From Musa acuminata AAA Group (taxonomy: Eukaryota > Streptophyta > Magnoliopsida > Zingiberales > Musaceae): 64,000 nucleotides of DNA. Made by a program: the position numbers and the translations under genes. The notes under the pieces were generated by a model that saw only the letters and a program-made list of their open reading frames with translations, had not been told where the DNA came from and did not search any database. The DNA lies in NCBI RefSeq assembly GCF_036884655.1, contig NC_088330.1, positions 31,251,001 through 31,315,000 on the forward strand. The letters are read 5' to 3'. Below are positions 12,251 through 23,500 of the stretch, in pieces (the first letter of the stretch is position 1; every line of letters begins with the position of its first letter).

Positions 12251-13294
12251 ACCACATCCTAGGTATACAAATCTTTCAACGAAAAGAATTAGTTTTGTCG
12301 CCGTACGAATTAAGATGGCTGTTACTTAATTATATTTTATTTATTTGTATTTATGTGTATATATTATGATTAAATATAATGATAGAACTATCTTAGATCA
12401 ATTATAAAGATCATTTTAAATTATATTAAAAAAATAATATTATTATGATACGAAGCATAATATTGATAATGTATAATCGGTATGATTCATATTGCTAATC
12501 ATACTTAATATATTATTATTATATTTATTGACTTTTTTTAATTTGTATGTGTATAAATTATTTTCAAAATTCAAAATCCAATTAGATAAAATTATTTTCA
12601 AAATTCAAAATCCAATTAGATAAAATTATTTTTAAATAAATTTTATTTTTATTTATTTTTTATTTTAAATTATTTTGTATCTTATCAATTAATGGGCTAA
12701 GCGAAAGAATGTTAGATTATATTATCATATCTAATTTGATAAGATATATTATGGATATAATTAGATTCTAATTATGATTATTAACTAATAGAAAGGAAGT
12801 CTAATTACGATAAAATTCCTTATGAGATGATCTTGATAGGATATACTCTCCTAATTACTTATCATAATTTTCTCTACTCTCACCTATAAATAGATAAGAC
12901 ATTATAGGAACTATATACATAATATATAGATGATACATAAATGTGTAGATACGTAAAATTATTAAAAAAATATAAATATTTTCTCATTTCCCTATAATCA
13001 CGTGAACCGGTCAATGAGAAATTACAGATATTTTCTCATATTCCTTTGTCCCTAAATCTATTAATTATAGTGGTAACGTGAAGGATAAAAAGAGAAGAGA
13101 AAACACATCTAGTTTTCCATGCAAATTGACATTGTTATAATTTTTAAATCCGACAATGGTACAATTAAAATCAGATAAAGATTTTCTGAATAATATTCAA
13201 AGGTACACATTATAAATTTAGAAATCTATTATTATTTAATTTTAGATTTTGGGATTAAAATTTTTTGTATAATAATAACATTTTATACTTATAA
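12251..13294. other. AT-rich spacer between the two promoter copies, copy 1
   Basis: Very AT-rich DNA without a supportable gene. It includes a direct repeat of period 34 bp (12,556-12,626). No terminal inverted repeats or target duplication could be picked out, so an inserted element is not shown. Confidence 0.5.
12556..12626. repeat. 34-bp tandem duplication, copy 1
   Basis: A 34-bp block containing TTCAAAATTCAAAATCCAAT is present twice in a row. The same pair is at 43,581-43,651 in copy 2. Confidence 0.9.
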
Positions 13295-13538
13295 GATCGA
13301 CATGGCCAAACGTGGTAGAGATTGATGAAGAATGCATTGAGTTAACATAATAAGATATGATGAATATTGACAAAGAATAATGGAAAACATACTAAACCGA
13401 CAAGATCAAGCGTGGTGGAAACCAATAGAAAATGGTGGAGAATACACTAGGCTAATATGATCAAGCGTAACGTAGATCGACGAAGAACGATAGTGAATGC
13501 ACCAGGTCAATACGAACATGCAGAGATTGATGGAGACC
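13295..13538. repeat. Degenerate 55-bp minisatellite, about 4.5 copies, copy 1
   Basis: Units start near 13,295, 13,349, 13,404 and 13,459 with variants of GATCAAGCGTGGTGGA, then a GAAGAATG-like and an ACTAGGCTAATA-like segment. A partial unit ends at the orphan promoter copy. The array stands exactly where a kinase coding region would be expected below that promoter. Copy 2: 44,320-44,563. Confidence 0.7.
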
Positions 13539-13542
13539 ATGG

Positions 13543-14062
13543 TAGGCGATGCTCGCCCATGAAAAAGTCTTTATATTGGGTTTAATGAGCATTACTCGCC
13601 GTTCACTTTCTTTCCATCTAACAGTTGCGATGTTAGCAATGGGGCGGAGTGGGTGAGTGATTACTTCTATACCGTGTTATGCACGTTGCCAGCTAACAAT
13701 CTTCCACAATCCTTGTCCAATATTCTTAGACTAAGACATAGTTTCGGAGTCAAAAAAAAAAAAGCAAAGAAAAGATGGAGCACCAATTGGATAGTTGTGG
13801 TTGTTTGTACGTTGCTGTATTAAAAATTAATGTGGATATATTAGTGTTTCTCGACAGAACAAAAAAAGAAAAAGAAAAATCCGAGAGGGCCATTTCTTTG
13901 GTGAATTCTCGACAGAAAAAAAAAAGAAAAAGAAAAATCCGAGAGAGCCATTTCTTTGATGTGGACATTTAATGTTGTGTCACCTCATCGTTGCCAGAAG
14001 ACGATGACTCGTACATTTAACGGTTGATGGTTCTATTTCTCTTTAGTCTTCACACCATTCAC
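13543..14062 (-). pseudogene. Orphan duplicate of the kinase B promoter, copy 1
   Basis: The block parallels 11,756-12,250, from just upstream of the TATA box to about 500 bp upstream, but no receptor-kinase start or coding sequence follows on the minus strand. It is interrupted by an internal tandem duplication of 58 bp. I read it as the remaining 5' flank of a lost kinase gene. Confidence 0.6.
13849..13964. repeat. 58-bp tandem duplication with A-rich core, copy 1
   Basis: TCTCGACAGA plus a purine run plus TCCGAGAGRGCCATTTCTTT occurs twice with a period of 58 bp. The short open frames here are translations of this repeat. Copy 2: 44,874-44,989. Confidence 0.9.
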
Positions 14063-14967
14063 GTCTATGTGAGAATTAAGAAATGTATATTTTATTATAT
14101 ATTTTCTGTTCACAACTCTATTTATAGGAGGGAATGAAGGGAATCTATGATGGAATATAAAAAACCTTTTGATAGTTTTTATACAAGTCTTTCAAGAGAA
14201 AGACGAAGAAAGCGGTAAAAGTCATGACGAAATGAACTAGCTGTTTCAAATTAATTAAAAGTGGGTTGGAATAGAGCCATCTAATTAACTCTTTCATTTA
14301 ATTATTTAGGAATAGAATGAAACGAAACCCAAAAAAAAAAAAAAAAACTCATTCATTTTAGTTTGGTTAAGAAATAACTTGGAACTAATTGTCATAAAAA
14401 TTCTCTGTGCCGCCCTATTCATATTTTCCAGAAAAATACTTGAGTACATTATATGTATCGATTCATAGGATGAATCGGTCCGATCCTCGATGTATAAGAT
14501 TGATACTATCATTAGAGTAATTTTTATTATTTTTATATCTTTACTTAAGTACTATAAGTTTATTTAATAATAATATAACTGATGCTATGAAACTCAAAAT
14601 CTAATAGTAATCAGTTTATTTATAAAAAATAAAATTTTAATTAGACATTCATATTGATTTAGAAATAAAAATGACTAAGAAGACTTCTATATTAGTTTTT
14701 TTGGCAGGGTTGTACTAAGTTCGGATCGGACACTAATGGCTTGGCAAAACAATGCCATTAGAGCTTAGATTTAACCTAAGACTTGACTCTGACATTATAA
14801 CAAAGTGAACCCAATTGACGTCAGCTTTAATTTATCAAGTGAATATGAATTCGTCTTGGCAATTAATTGGCTTTGGCATGCATCTTGACGTTGGCATAAG
14901 AGAAGATTGAAGGATGTGATGATCCATGTGTGTCGACTCCCCTCCCTTGAAATCAACATAGTCAATT
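14063..14967. other. AT-rich spacer, copy 1
   Basis: No gene or element recognised. It contains a run of about 17 A at 14,330-14,346 and otherwise low-complexity AT-rich DNA, then a short more GC-rich stretch after 14,700. Confidence 0.4.
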
Positions 14968-15026
14968 GCGACGACGACGACGACGACGACTACGTCGACG
15001 ACGACGACGTCGACGTCGACGACAAC
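14968..15026. repeat. GAC trinucleotide microsatellite with GTCGAC palindromes, copy 1
   Basis: A run of GAC/CGA triplets interrupted by TAC and by three GTCGAC palindromes. It is strikingly rich in CpG for this AT-rich neighbourhood. Copy 2: 45,993-46,051, the same by eye. Confidence 0.9.
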
Positions 15027-15164
15027 GAACCAATAAATAAATAATAATTATTATTATTTGAATCTGGAATCCTGTATAACTGAACTCAATGAGTCAAGGG
15101 ACTTACCAACGTATGAATTTTACCGTTGAACTAGTTACTTGTGAGACCAAGCGACACGAGATGG

Positions 15165-15260
15165 TAAGGTAACAGTCCCATTAAGCCCCAAGTCCCTTAC
15201 TTGTGATGTTGCATGCGACCCCCGACCAACGAACGCGAGCAATCGCCCAACTTGGAGGGT

Positions 15261-15300
<40 letters not shown>

Positions 15301-15396
15301 GGAGCTGTTGTTAAAAGAACAAGAAAGAAAAGGAGAGAGTTGTCGTAGCGACAGTAAGGTGGTACAGACACAACATCTGTATCGTTGAGATGCCAT
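15165..15396 (-). pseudogene. 5' relic of a third LRR receptor kinase, copy 1
   Basis: Minus-strand DNA from an ATG at 15,396 matches the start of gene B: MASQ-like beginning, CTCTCTCCTTTT in the signal-peptide region, then TTGCTCGCGT, and GTYGCATGCAACATC encoding the LRRNT end (W-S-G-V-A-C-N-I). Between them a CT microsatellite (15,265-15,296, about 16 repeats) replaces the expected sequence, and the segment encoding the first LRRNT cysteine is missing. Homology stops after the LRRNT, with no LRRs, membrane helix or kinase. It is non-functional. In copy 2 the microsatellite has one more CT unit, which changes the frame again. Confidence 0.75.
15265..15296. repeat. CT dinucleotide microsatellite, copy 1
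   Basis: About 16 CT units inside the kinase relic. Copy 2 has about 17 (46,290-46,323). This is the first length difference between the two tandem copies. Confidence 0.95.
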
Positions 15397-15745
15397 TTTT
15401 ATTGTGGTGATCACAGAGATAAGGAAATTGATAAGTGCTCGATAAAATGTACTCACCTTTCATGCAAATAGTTCCTAACTCGTAGTACTCATCTGCACCC
15501 ACCTAACAATCTGGCAGATATTACTAATTACATCCATCTTGTGGTGGCAATGCACATAATTGTTTTGTTATTTGTACATACAACTTCATCTCGATGAAGA
15601 TTTCTTAGGTTGATTCGAACCAACCTAAAGGATCGGGTCCGGGTTTGATTACACGAAACTGACCTAATGAGTTGCTTCAAGATTGACAAACCCAAATCTG
15701 CAACAACAGCAACATAGATAGAATTTATGGTTCAAGATTATAATT
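15397..15745. other. 5' flank of the kinase relic, copy 1
   Basis: Unassigned DNA between the relic start and the orphan 3'-flank block. It would be the old promoter of the third kinase. No TATA box at a convincing distance and no other motif was recognised. Confidence 0.35.
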
Positions 15746-15803
15746 CAAAAGAACTCTACAAGTAGCAGAAACTCAACAAGAAAACACACAGATCAAACCT
15801 TTC
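15746..15803 (-). pseudogene. Orphan 3' flank of a kinase B-like gene, copy 1
   Basis: It resembles 8318-8384, which lies just beyond the stop codon of B. On the minus strand a kinase gene should end just above 15,803. Instead repeat-like DNA begins there (GTAAGGCTTTCAGCC). This suggests the body of a fourth kinase gene was lost or displaced by the transposon block. Confidence 0.5.
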
Positions 15804-16786
15804 TGTAAGGCTTTCAGCCTAGCGAAAAGTTGCGGAGCGGTATAACCTCGCAATCTCCGCACGCTTCCCCTAAGAGAAAAGCAATGCCAAAACTATACAA
15901 TTCATTTATCATCCCAAATTTACACAATTGAATAAAAGTCTAACATTCATCTTACATATTCATAATATGCATATCAATATAATAATAAAAAATTAAATAC
16001 CTTAATAGGTTTTTCCAAGCATATCCACTGATGACTTGCTCCTCGATTTCTAAAATATTCAAGCACAAGGGTACAATAGCTTAGTAAGCACCCATAACTC
16101 ACGTACCAACAAAACTAATATAAAAGAATAAATCTTTTTATCAAAACTTATAAGTCACTTTTCAATTAGTGCTTGTTTCCAATAAATAACTGCATAGAAA
16201 AAAAATTATATAAAGAAATCATAACATAAGCTAATCAAAACTGAGATTTATATATCGTGCAAATGATATGCTTATAATAGAATAACTTTCAAATAAATTT
16301 TTTTTCAAAGTAATATATAAATAGCTAAGGTCATATAATATATATATATATATATAATTTTAGTAACGACAGCTATGGCTATACTATATCCGCTGACAAT
16401 GTCTAGAATCATATTTAACCCCATGATATAGATAACACATGTTTCCCTATGTCAGGACTTAGAAGAATCTGGTTTCTAACAAATACTAATATTTTACCCC
16501 CATTAGTGTGGTTCAGATCATAACCACACCAAACAATCTGAAACGTTACAAATCATATGTCAAACTTTTGAATGAATTTTTATAAAACATTTGACAGAAA
16601 CATATAACATTTTTCAAAATAATTCCATAATATTTTTTACCATAAAATAATTTGTAGGCCAATACTTATTTCAAATAATATTTGTAAAACAAACATATAC
16701 ATTTTTAATGATTGCAAACATGTATAATATATTTTATTATTTTTGAATAATAAAGTATTTCAGAAATCAATAAAAATCACATAATT

Positions 16787-16817
<31 letters not shown>

Positions 16818-17387
16818 TCATTACTTCGAAAATAGATTAGACTGAGTTGTTCGAATACTTATCTAGATCTTGGACTATAAATCCGACGTCAGAGAATCCT
16901 TCCTCTTTTCCTATATCATATGAGATATATAAATTAAAATCTTATATGAAATCTTACAATAAATGCATTATTTAATTTATTTTTTTCCTTATAATTTTCT
17001 CTCATCTTTCTCCCTTTATTTATTTATTAATTTTAATCTCTCGATCTTGTTCTTCTTCCTATTTGACTTTTCTCTCCTTTGCTTTAACTTTTTTTTTTTT
17101 CTATAATTTCTTCTTCCCTTCGTTGCCCACAATCTGTGGTTGTTGAGTGACAGCAACGAAATTTTCTTCTTTTTTTTTTTTCTCCAACCTACTGATCCCA
17201 TCATACTCGGAACATGATTGGCACTTTCCGTATGTCACCATGTGGCCTACACCACCACCTACGCTGCAAGGTTGCAACATCATAATCTCCTCTCCGCCTC
17301 TTTGCTATTTCGTCATCTGCCAACAAAAGCCTTAGAGTCGCCAAGGCGATCAAGCTTTTTATATATAAATATATGAATTTTCTTTTC
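15804..17387. other. Repeat-like AT-rich DNA without coding capacity, copy 1
   Basis: It starts with a short GC-richer piece (TTGCGGAGCGGTATAACC, CTCCGCACGC), followed by AT-rich DNA with AT microsatellites at about 16,339-16,356 and 16,790-16,825, then CT-rich DNA. The composition resembles a plant LTR or non-autonomous element, but I found no paired LTR, tRNA-binding site or domain. No gene. Confidence 0.35.
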
Positions 17388-17545
17388 TACTGTTCACTTC
17401 ATTTTATTCTTGCATTATAGACTTTTTTTTTCTTCCTAACTTTCTTGTCTCTTTCTCTTGATCGGTACTCTATCGGTCCCGTTAATTTCTCTTTCTGTCT
17501 TCTTCTTAGACTCTTTTATTTTTTATTTTTACTTCTCTTTAAGAA
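17388..17545. repeat. CT-rich direct repeat left of the Copia relic, copy 1
   Basis: Begins TACTGTTCACTTC, then TTTTATTCTTGCA, and runs through CT-rich DNA to ACTTCTCT. It is similar, with differences, to 19,855-20,003 on the other side of the truncated Copia element and in the same orientation. It is far too long for a normal target-site duplication. Confidence 0.7.
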
Positions 17546-19854
17546 TTGATTCGTAGTAGTTATCTAGTTATCATGTTCTAGGTAGTTTTAGGTATGTTTC
17601 AAGAAGTGACCCATGATTTAGAAGTTATAAGGTAGTTTCTATAACTACCTCAACCATGGGTGACATAGTGGAGTGAGGTAGTTACCACTAGGTTCTATAA
17701 ATAGGACCATAGTTCATGAAGTAAGATAGAAGGAGAATATACTTGGGAATATCTTGTAAGTGTTCTATGTCAATCATCTTGTTTTAAATACTACATTGAT
17801 TTTCTTGATCGAAAAGATTCTTTTTACTAATATCGTACTATTATGTTTTTATTATTTCTTTACTCTTTAATCCCCAATATTTATGGTATCAGAGTTAAGT
17901 TTCAATTTAAACAGGGTATTATGACTTTCAATGGTAATTCCATGTCTCAACCCCTTATTCATATCTTCTCGGGCAAATGCTATGAATTTTGGAGTATCAA
18001 GATGAAGACTCTATTCGAGTCTCAAGATCTTTGAAACTTAATAGAGAATGGATATGCGGATCCAGATGAAGAAATCACGCTGAGGGAGAATAGAAAGGAC
18101 TCAAAGACATTGTTCTTCATTCAATAAGCTGTACATGAGACAATCTTCTCAAGAATTGCAGCAGCGACAACCTCAAAGCAAGCATTGTTAATACTTCAAA
18201 ATGAATTTCAAGGCTTATCAAGGGTGATTACGGTAAAACTTCAAACCTTTCGTCGTGAGTTTGAAATTTTATTCTTGAAAAACAATGAATCGATGTAAGA
18301 TTTTCTTTCTTGAGTGACTGAAATTGTTAGTCAAATGAAATCTTATGGTGAACATCTTCCTGATCATATAATTGTTGCAAAAGTTTTGAGAAGTTTAACT
18401 CCGAAATTTAATCATATTGTTGCTGCAATTGAGGAGTCAAAAGATTTATTTACATTTTCATTTGATGAACTAATGAGTTTCTTGTAAGCACATGAAACAA
18501 GGTTGAACAGGTCACTTGAAAAAAGTGAAAAGAAAGCATTTCAGGTTAAGAGAGAGTCTTCTACTTCAAAAGAAGACAAAAAATCAATAGGAAGAGGACG
18601 TGACAGAGGAGGATTTCATGGTAGAGGAAATGTAAGAGGAAAAAGAAGAGGATACTTTGATGGGCATGATGAACAAAGACAATCAAATTATGATAAAAAA
18701 AATTATACGAGTGAAATTAAATATCACTATTGTAAAAAGTTTGGTCACATGAAGGTAGATTGCTGGAAAAAAGAAAAGCAAGCAAGCTATGTGGAGGAAA
18801 ATGAAGAAAATAGTAAGTTGTTTAGGACTCATTCACAAGTTAATGATATCTCAAATGATATTTGGTTTCTAAATAGTGGGTGTTCTAATCATGTGTCAAG
18901 CATAAAATCAATGTTTAGAAATATTGTAGAAACTCATAAGTTGAAAGTTAGACTTGGAGATAACAAGCAAATTTAAGTGAAAGGAAAATGAACAATTAAG
19001 GTGAAGACAAATCAATGGAAGGTAAAATACCTTGACAATATTTTCTTTGTTCCTACTTTATCACATAACTTGTTGAGTATTGGTCAATTGATAGATGATG
19101 GATATTCAGTTATATTTGATGATGGTTCATGCACTATTAAAGATAAAATATCTGGTTTGATTACGGTAAATGTTTGCATGATGCAAAACAAGATGTTTCC
19201 ACTTGATGATTCAAATATTGAAAAGCATGCTCTTATCACAACTCAAAAGAATGAGTTTCATTTATGACATTTAAGATATGGACACCTTAACATTAAGGGT
19301 TTAAGGTTGTTAAATAAAAAAAAAATGGTTTTCAGATTGTCCAAGATTAATACACTTGATGTATGTGAATGTTTCATTTATGACAAACAAAGTAAAAAAT
19401 CATTTCCTGTTGGAAAAGAATGGAGCATCTAATTGTCTTGAATTAATTCATGCTGACTTATATGGACCTATGAATACAAAATCATTTAGTAGAAGTCAAT
19501 ATTTTCTATTGTTTACTAATGATTATAGTCGCATGAGTTGGGTATATTTTCTGAAACTGAAATATAAAACATTTGATAATTTTTGAAAATTCAAGGCACT
19601 TGTAAAAAGGTAAAGTGGTAGATACATAAAGATACTTCGAACATATAGAGATTGAATTTTTATCTAATGAGTTTAATTCTTTTTGTGAAGAAAATGATAT
19701 TCGTAGAGAATTGACAACACCATACACACCGAAATAAAATAGTATAGCTGAACGTAAGAATCAAACTGTTGTTGAAATGACAAGAAGTTTGCTTAAAGAA
19801 AACACCTTCCAAATCAGCTTTGGATAAAAGCAATAACAACAACAATTTATAATT
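17546..19854 (+). mobile_element. Ty1/copia retrotransposon relic, 3'-truncated, copy 1
   Basis: Order on the plus strand: LTR-like DNA with a TATAAATA box (17,696-17,703) and a small hairpin (AGGTAGTT/AACTACCT, 17,630-17,650); primer-binding site TGGTATCAGAG (17,884-17,894), matching initiator methionine tRNA; gag from ATG 17,921; zinc knuckle at about 18,722-18,765; protease-like SGCSNH at about 18,875; GAG-pre-integrase; start of integrase (LELIHADLYGPM, YSRMSW, then AERKNQTVVEM). Homology ends in integrase at about 19,854; no reverse transcriptase, RNase H or 3' LTR follows. Stops at 18,032, 18,485 and 19,265 break the frame. The first zinc-knuckle Cys is Tyr and the protease Asp is Asn (18,872-18,874). 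It is dead. Confidence 0.85.
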
Positions 19855-20003
19855 TACTGTTCACTTCCTTTTATTCTTGCAAGATAGATTTTTTTTTTTC
19901 TAACTTCCTTATCTCTTTCTCTTTCTCTATCGATCCTCATTAATTTATCTTTCTGTCTTCTTCCCGACTCTTTCAATTTTTTTTTTCACTTCTCTCAGGA
20001 ACC
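19855..20003. repeat. CT-rich direct repeat right of the Copia relic, copy 1
   Basis: Second copy of the 17,388-17,545 repeat. It begins TACTGTTCACTTCC exactly where Copia integrase homology stops. A poly-T tract just beyond is two bases longer in copy 2. Confidence 0.7.
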
Positions 20004-20539
20004 CTTTTTTTTTTTTTCCTTCATTTCCTCTTCTTTCTCTCTCCTTTCTCTTTACTGTTCATATACTTTTCTCTTACGTATCTTCTTCTCTTCCTCTCAC
20101 GGGTTGCACATCTCTCTCTTTCTCTCTCTCTCTCTCTCTTATATATTGTTCTTCCGACATCCTTTCTCTCTTTTCCTCCTCGAGCATGGTTGCTTGACCG
20201 TGACCTTGCCGTCATGGTACCACCACACACCGACGACGGATGAGTATCCGATCATCATCCTATAAAGATATATCCTTACAACAACATTCAAAATCCATAT
20301 CAAACAATCAATAAATTTCTTATAGGACTTTAAATTATGACTTATGAAAATCTTTAGATCTAGATATTCATTATATTATATATTGTTAAAAATATTTATA
20401 GATCAACTCACATATTTAACTCTATAACATAGATTTGATAGTTGATTTATGATATACATGATGAGTACTTGGATATTATATGATAGTTTCATAAAATAAA
20501 ATATTTGGTAGCTCATTCACCCAAATACCTTTGGCTTCA
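20004..20539. other. CT-rich then AT-rich DNA beyond the gypsy 3' end, copy 1
   Basis: A pyrimidine-rich stretch including a CT repeat (about 20,112-20,140) is followed by AT-rich DNA. It should contain the 3' untranslated region or LTR of the gypsy element, but I could not identify a matching LTR on the other side. Confidence 0.35.
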
Positions 20540-23500
20540 TAATTTTTTTTTAATAAGCCTTCAAGGATTGCTCGGTTGGTGACTTCGATTTCACAATTGG
20601 TTTAAGAATAAGCCATCAAATTGAATTTTAGTTGGATCCCCAGAGATGTCATAAAATTCTTTGAACCTGACATTACTGAACTATATCCTATTATCAATAA
20701 TAAGTGCTTTAGGAACTCTAAATCGAGAGATGACACATAAATCCCTCCACCTATCTTTCTATGATCGATGTCATAGGTTTAGCCTCTGCCCATTTGATGA
20801 AGTAGTCAGCTCCAACCATAGACATTTCCTTTAGCCTGAAGTAGATGGAAAATATCCTAAAATATCTAGCCCCCATTATGCAAAGGGCTAAGATGAATCT
20901 ATCAAGGTTCATTCCATTGTTGGGAGTCTTTAAACTTGAGCATTACGTTAACATCTATCATAGTGTTAAATGTATCTTACTACATCGTACTTGGGAGTTG
21001 GCTAGTAATACCCCTGTGAAGAACTTTGAAGGCCAATGATCTTCCCCCAATGTGTTATTCGCAAGTTACCTCCTAAATTTTAGATAGTAGGAGAGATGCT
21101 TGGTAGGGTGTAGACATCATAGTAGTGGTCGCGACATTGATCAACTATAAAATACACCGTCAAGGATGCAATATCATGCTTGTTGTCTTCATACTTTTCT
21201 TTTCTTAGTTGGATTATATGGGAGAGTTTCAATCATAAGATATTTTAAGATGTCTACAATACAAGTAGTCATTATTTGACTTTTGTTTATGCTCCCTAGA
21301 ACTTTTAAGATCACCTCTTTTGATGGGCATACATGGTTTCTAGAGAATATCTTAGATAATGCATTTACTGCTATGTTGTCTCTTTAGGGGACTTGTTCAA
21401 TACTGAATGATAGGATGTTAGTTATCATTTGCTTTGCCTCCATAAGATATAAGGATATGATAGAATCACGGGCCTCATATATACCATTGACTTGGTTGAT
21501 AATCAATAAGGATTTAAGGATTTACTATAAATTTTCAGGCTCTAGATCCTCATTCCTTTATTGAGTTTTAGACTAAATAGTAGAGCCTCATACTTTGCCT
21601 TATTGTTAGTCACTTTGAAATTAAAACATAGCGCATGCTCATAACTCCCCCCCCCCGATTGCTGACGTTGTAGAGCTATTCACATAGAAGGTCTAGCATT
21701 GGAGCTCCTGCGAAGCCTCTTCAACAAAAGTCATTTTTACCATGATCGGCCAAGGCTTGAGCCTTGATGGCGATCTATGGTTTGTAAGAGATATCAAACT
21801 CGCTAAGCTCCACTACCTATTTAAGGAGTCTCCAAGTTGCATCAGGCTTTGAGAGGATCTGATGCATTGGTTTGTTTGTCATGATAATAACATGATGAGC
21901 TTAAAAGTATAGGCAGAGATTCCTTGCTACTAGCACTAATATGTAAGTTAGCTTTTCGAAGTTATGATATCGAGTTTATATTTTATGAAGTACATGATTG
22001 TATAGTATATTAGTCTTGGACTCGATCTTTTTCCTATATTAATACTAAGCTTACAACCATAGAAGTTATTGCCAAGTATAGGCATAATTCATCTCTAGGG
22101 AAAGGACTAGAGAGTTAAGGTGGAGTTGTCAAATAGGCTTTGAGCTGGTCAAATGCCATTGACACTATTCGATTCATTAAAAATCCTTCAATCACTTTAA
22201 AGTCTTAAAGAATAATAAACATCAATTGCTTATCGTAAATAAGAAGTGGCTCGGTGTGGTGATCCAGCCCGTTAGCTACTGAACCTCTCTTATTGAGGCT
22301 GAGAGCCTCATGTTAATGATGGTCTAGCCTTACTTAGGGTTTGCATATGTTCTCCATTAACGGATCATGAAACCTAAAAATCTTTTAAAACTCACATCGA
22401 AGGCACACTTCATAGGATTCAATGATATTTAGAATTTTTTAATAGTCACAAATGTTTTCCCTAAGTTAGAGAGATAGGTGCTTGCAACACGGCTCTTCAT
22501 TAGCATGTCATCAATATATACCTTTATTTTCCATCTAATTTGGTGTTAGAATATCTTGTTGATTGTTCTTTGGTAAGTTGCTCTAATATCTTTTAGCTCA
22601 AATAGTGTTACTTTGTAGCAGTACAAACCTTTGTTAATAATGAAGGCAGTGTACTCTTTATCTTCTCGCACCATCTTTATCTAATCATATCTAGAAAAAG
22701 CATCTATGAAAGTTAATAATTCATAACTAGAGGTCGAGTCGACCAATTGGTCTATTGGAAGGAGAGGAAAGTTATCTTTTAGAAAAAATCAGTATAATCA
22801 ATACACATTCTTTATTTTTCATTATTTATTTTAACAAGGACTAGATTTGCAAACCACTTATGATAGTAGATGTCATGAATAAAATCAGCATTTAACAACT
22901 TGCTAACTTCTTCTTCGACTACTACTTGTTGATTTAGGGCAAATCTTCAAGGCTTATGACAAGTTGCTCAATATACTGAATCGATAGTGGTTGTCTTGAC
23001 GGTATGTTTTGGTCGCTCAAGGTCTAAGAAAATTTCTTCCTATGGCTCCTTCTTGGAGATGAGAGGATGTTGGGGATGGATCTCTAGAGTCCATTTGTTG
23101 TATAGGGTGAGCTATTCTCTTAGACAAGTTGATCCACATCAAATAGCATTGCCTTGACTCTTTGGGATCACTTCTTAGCTCTGTCACTCCTGAGCTAGTG
23201 AAATTTTTTGATGTCATGTAGTAGGTTGATACTACCGCTCATATATGATTAAGCGAGGGACACCCTATGATGGCATTATATGCAGACGAAAGGTCAACCA
23301 CCAAAAACTTGGTCTTCATAGTTTTTGAGCAATTGTCAGACTTGAAGATGACGTAAAGATCTATGGTCCCTAGCGAAGTGATGGAGTCCCTTAAGAACCC
23401 AGTAAAGGTTGAGGAGATCAGTTATAGATCCTTGGTAGATAGACTAATTTTTTGAAAAGCATCATAGTAGAGTATATTTATTGAGCTTCTAGTGTCGATC

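Noticed and set aside
20021..20230. Arg/Glu-rich 69-codon minus-strand frame
   Set aside because: Translation of a CT-rich low-complexity tract.
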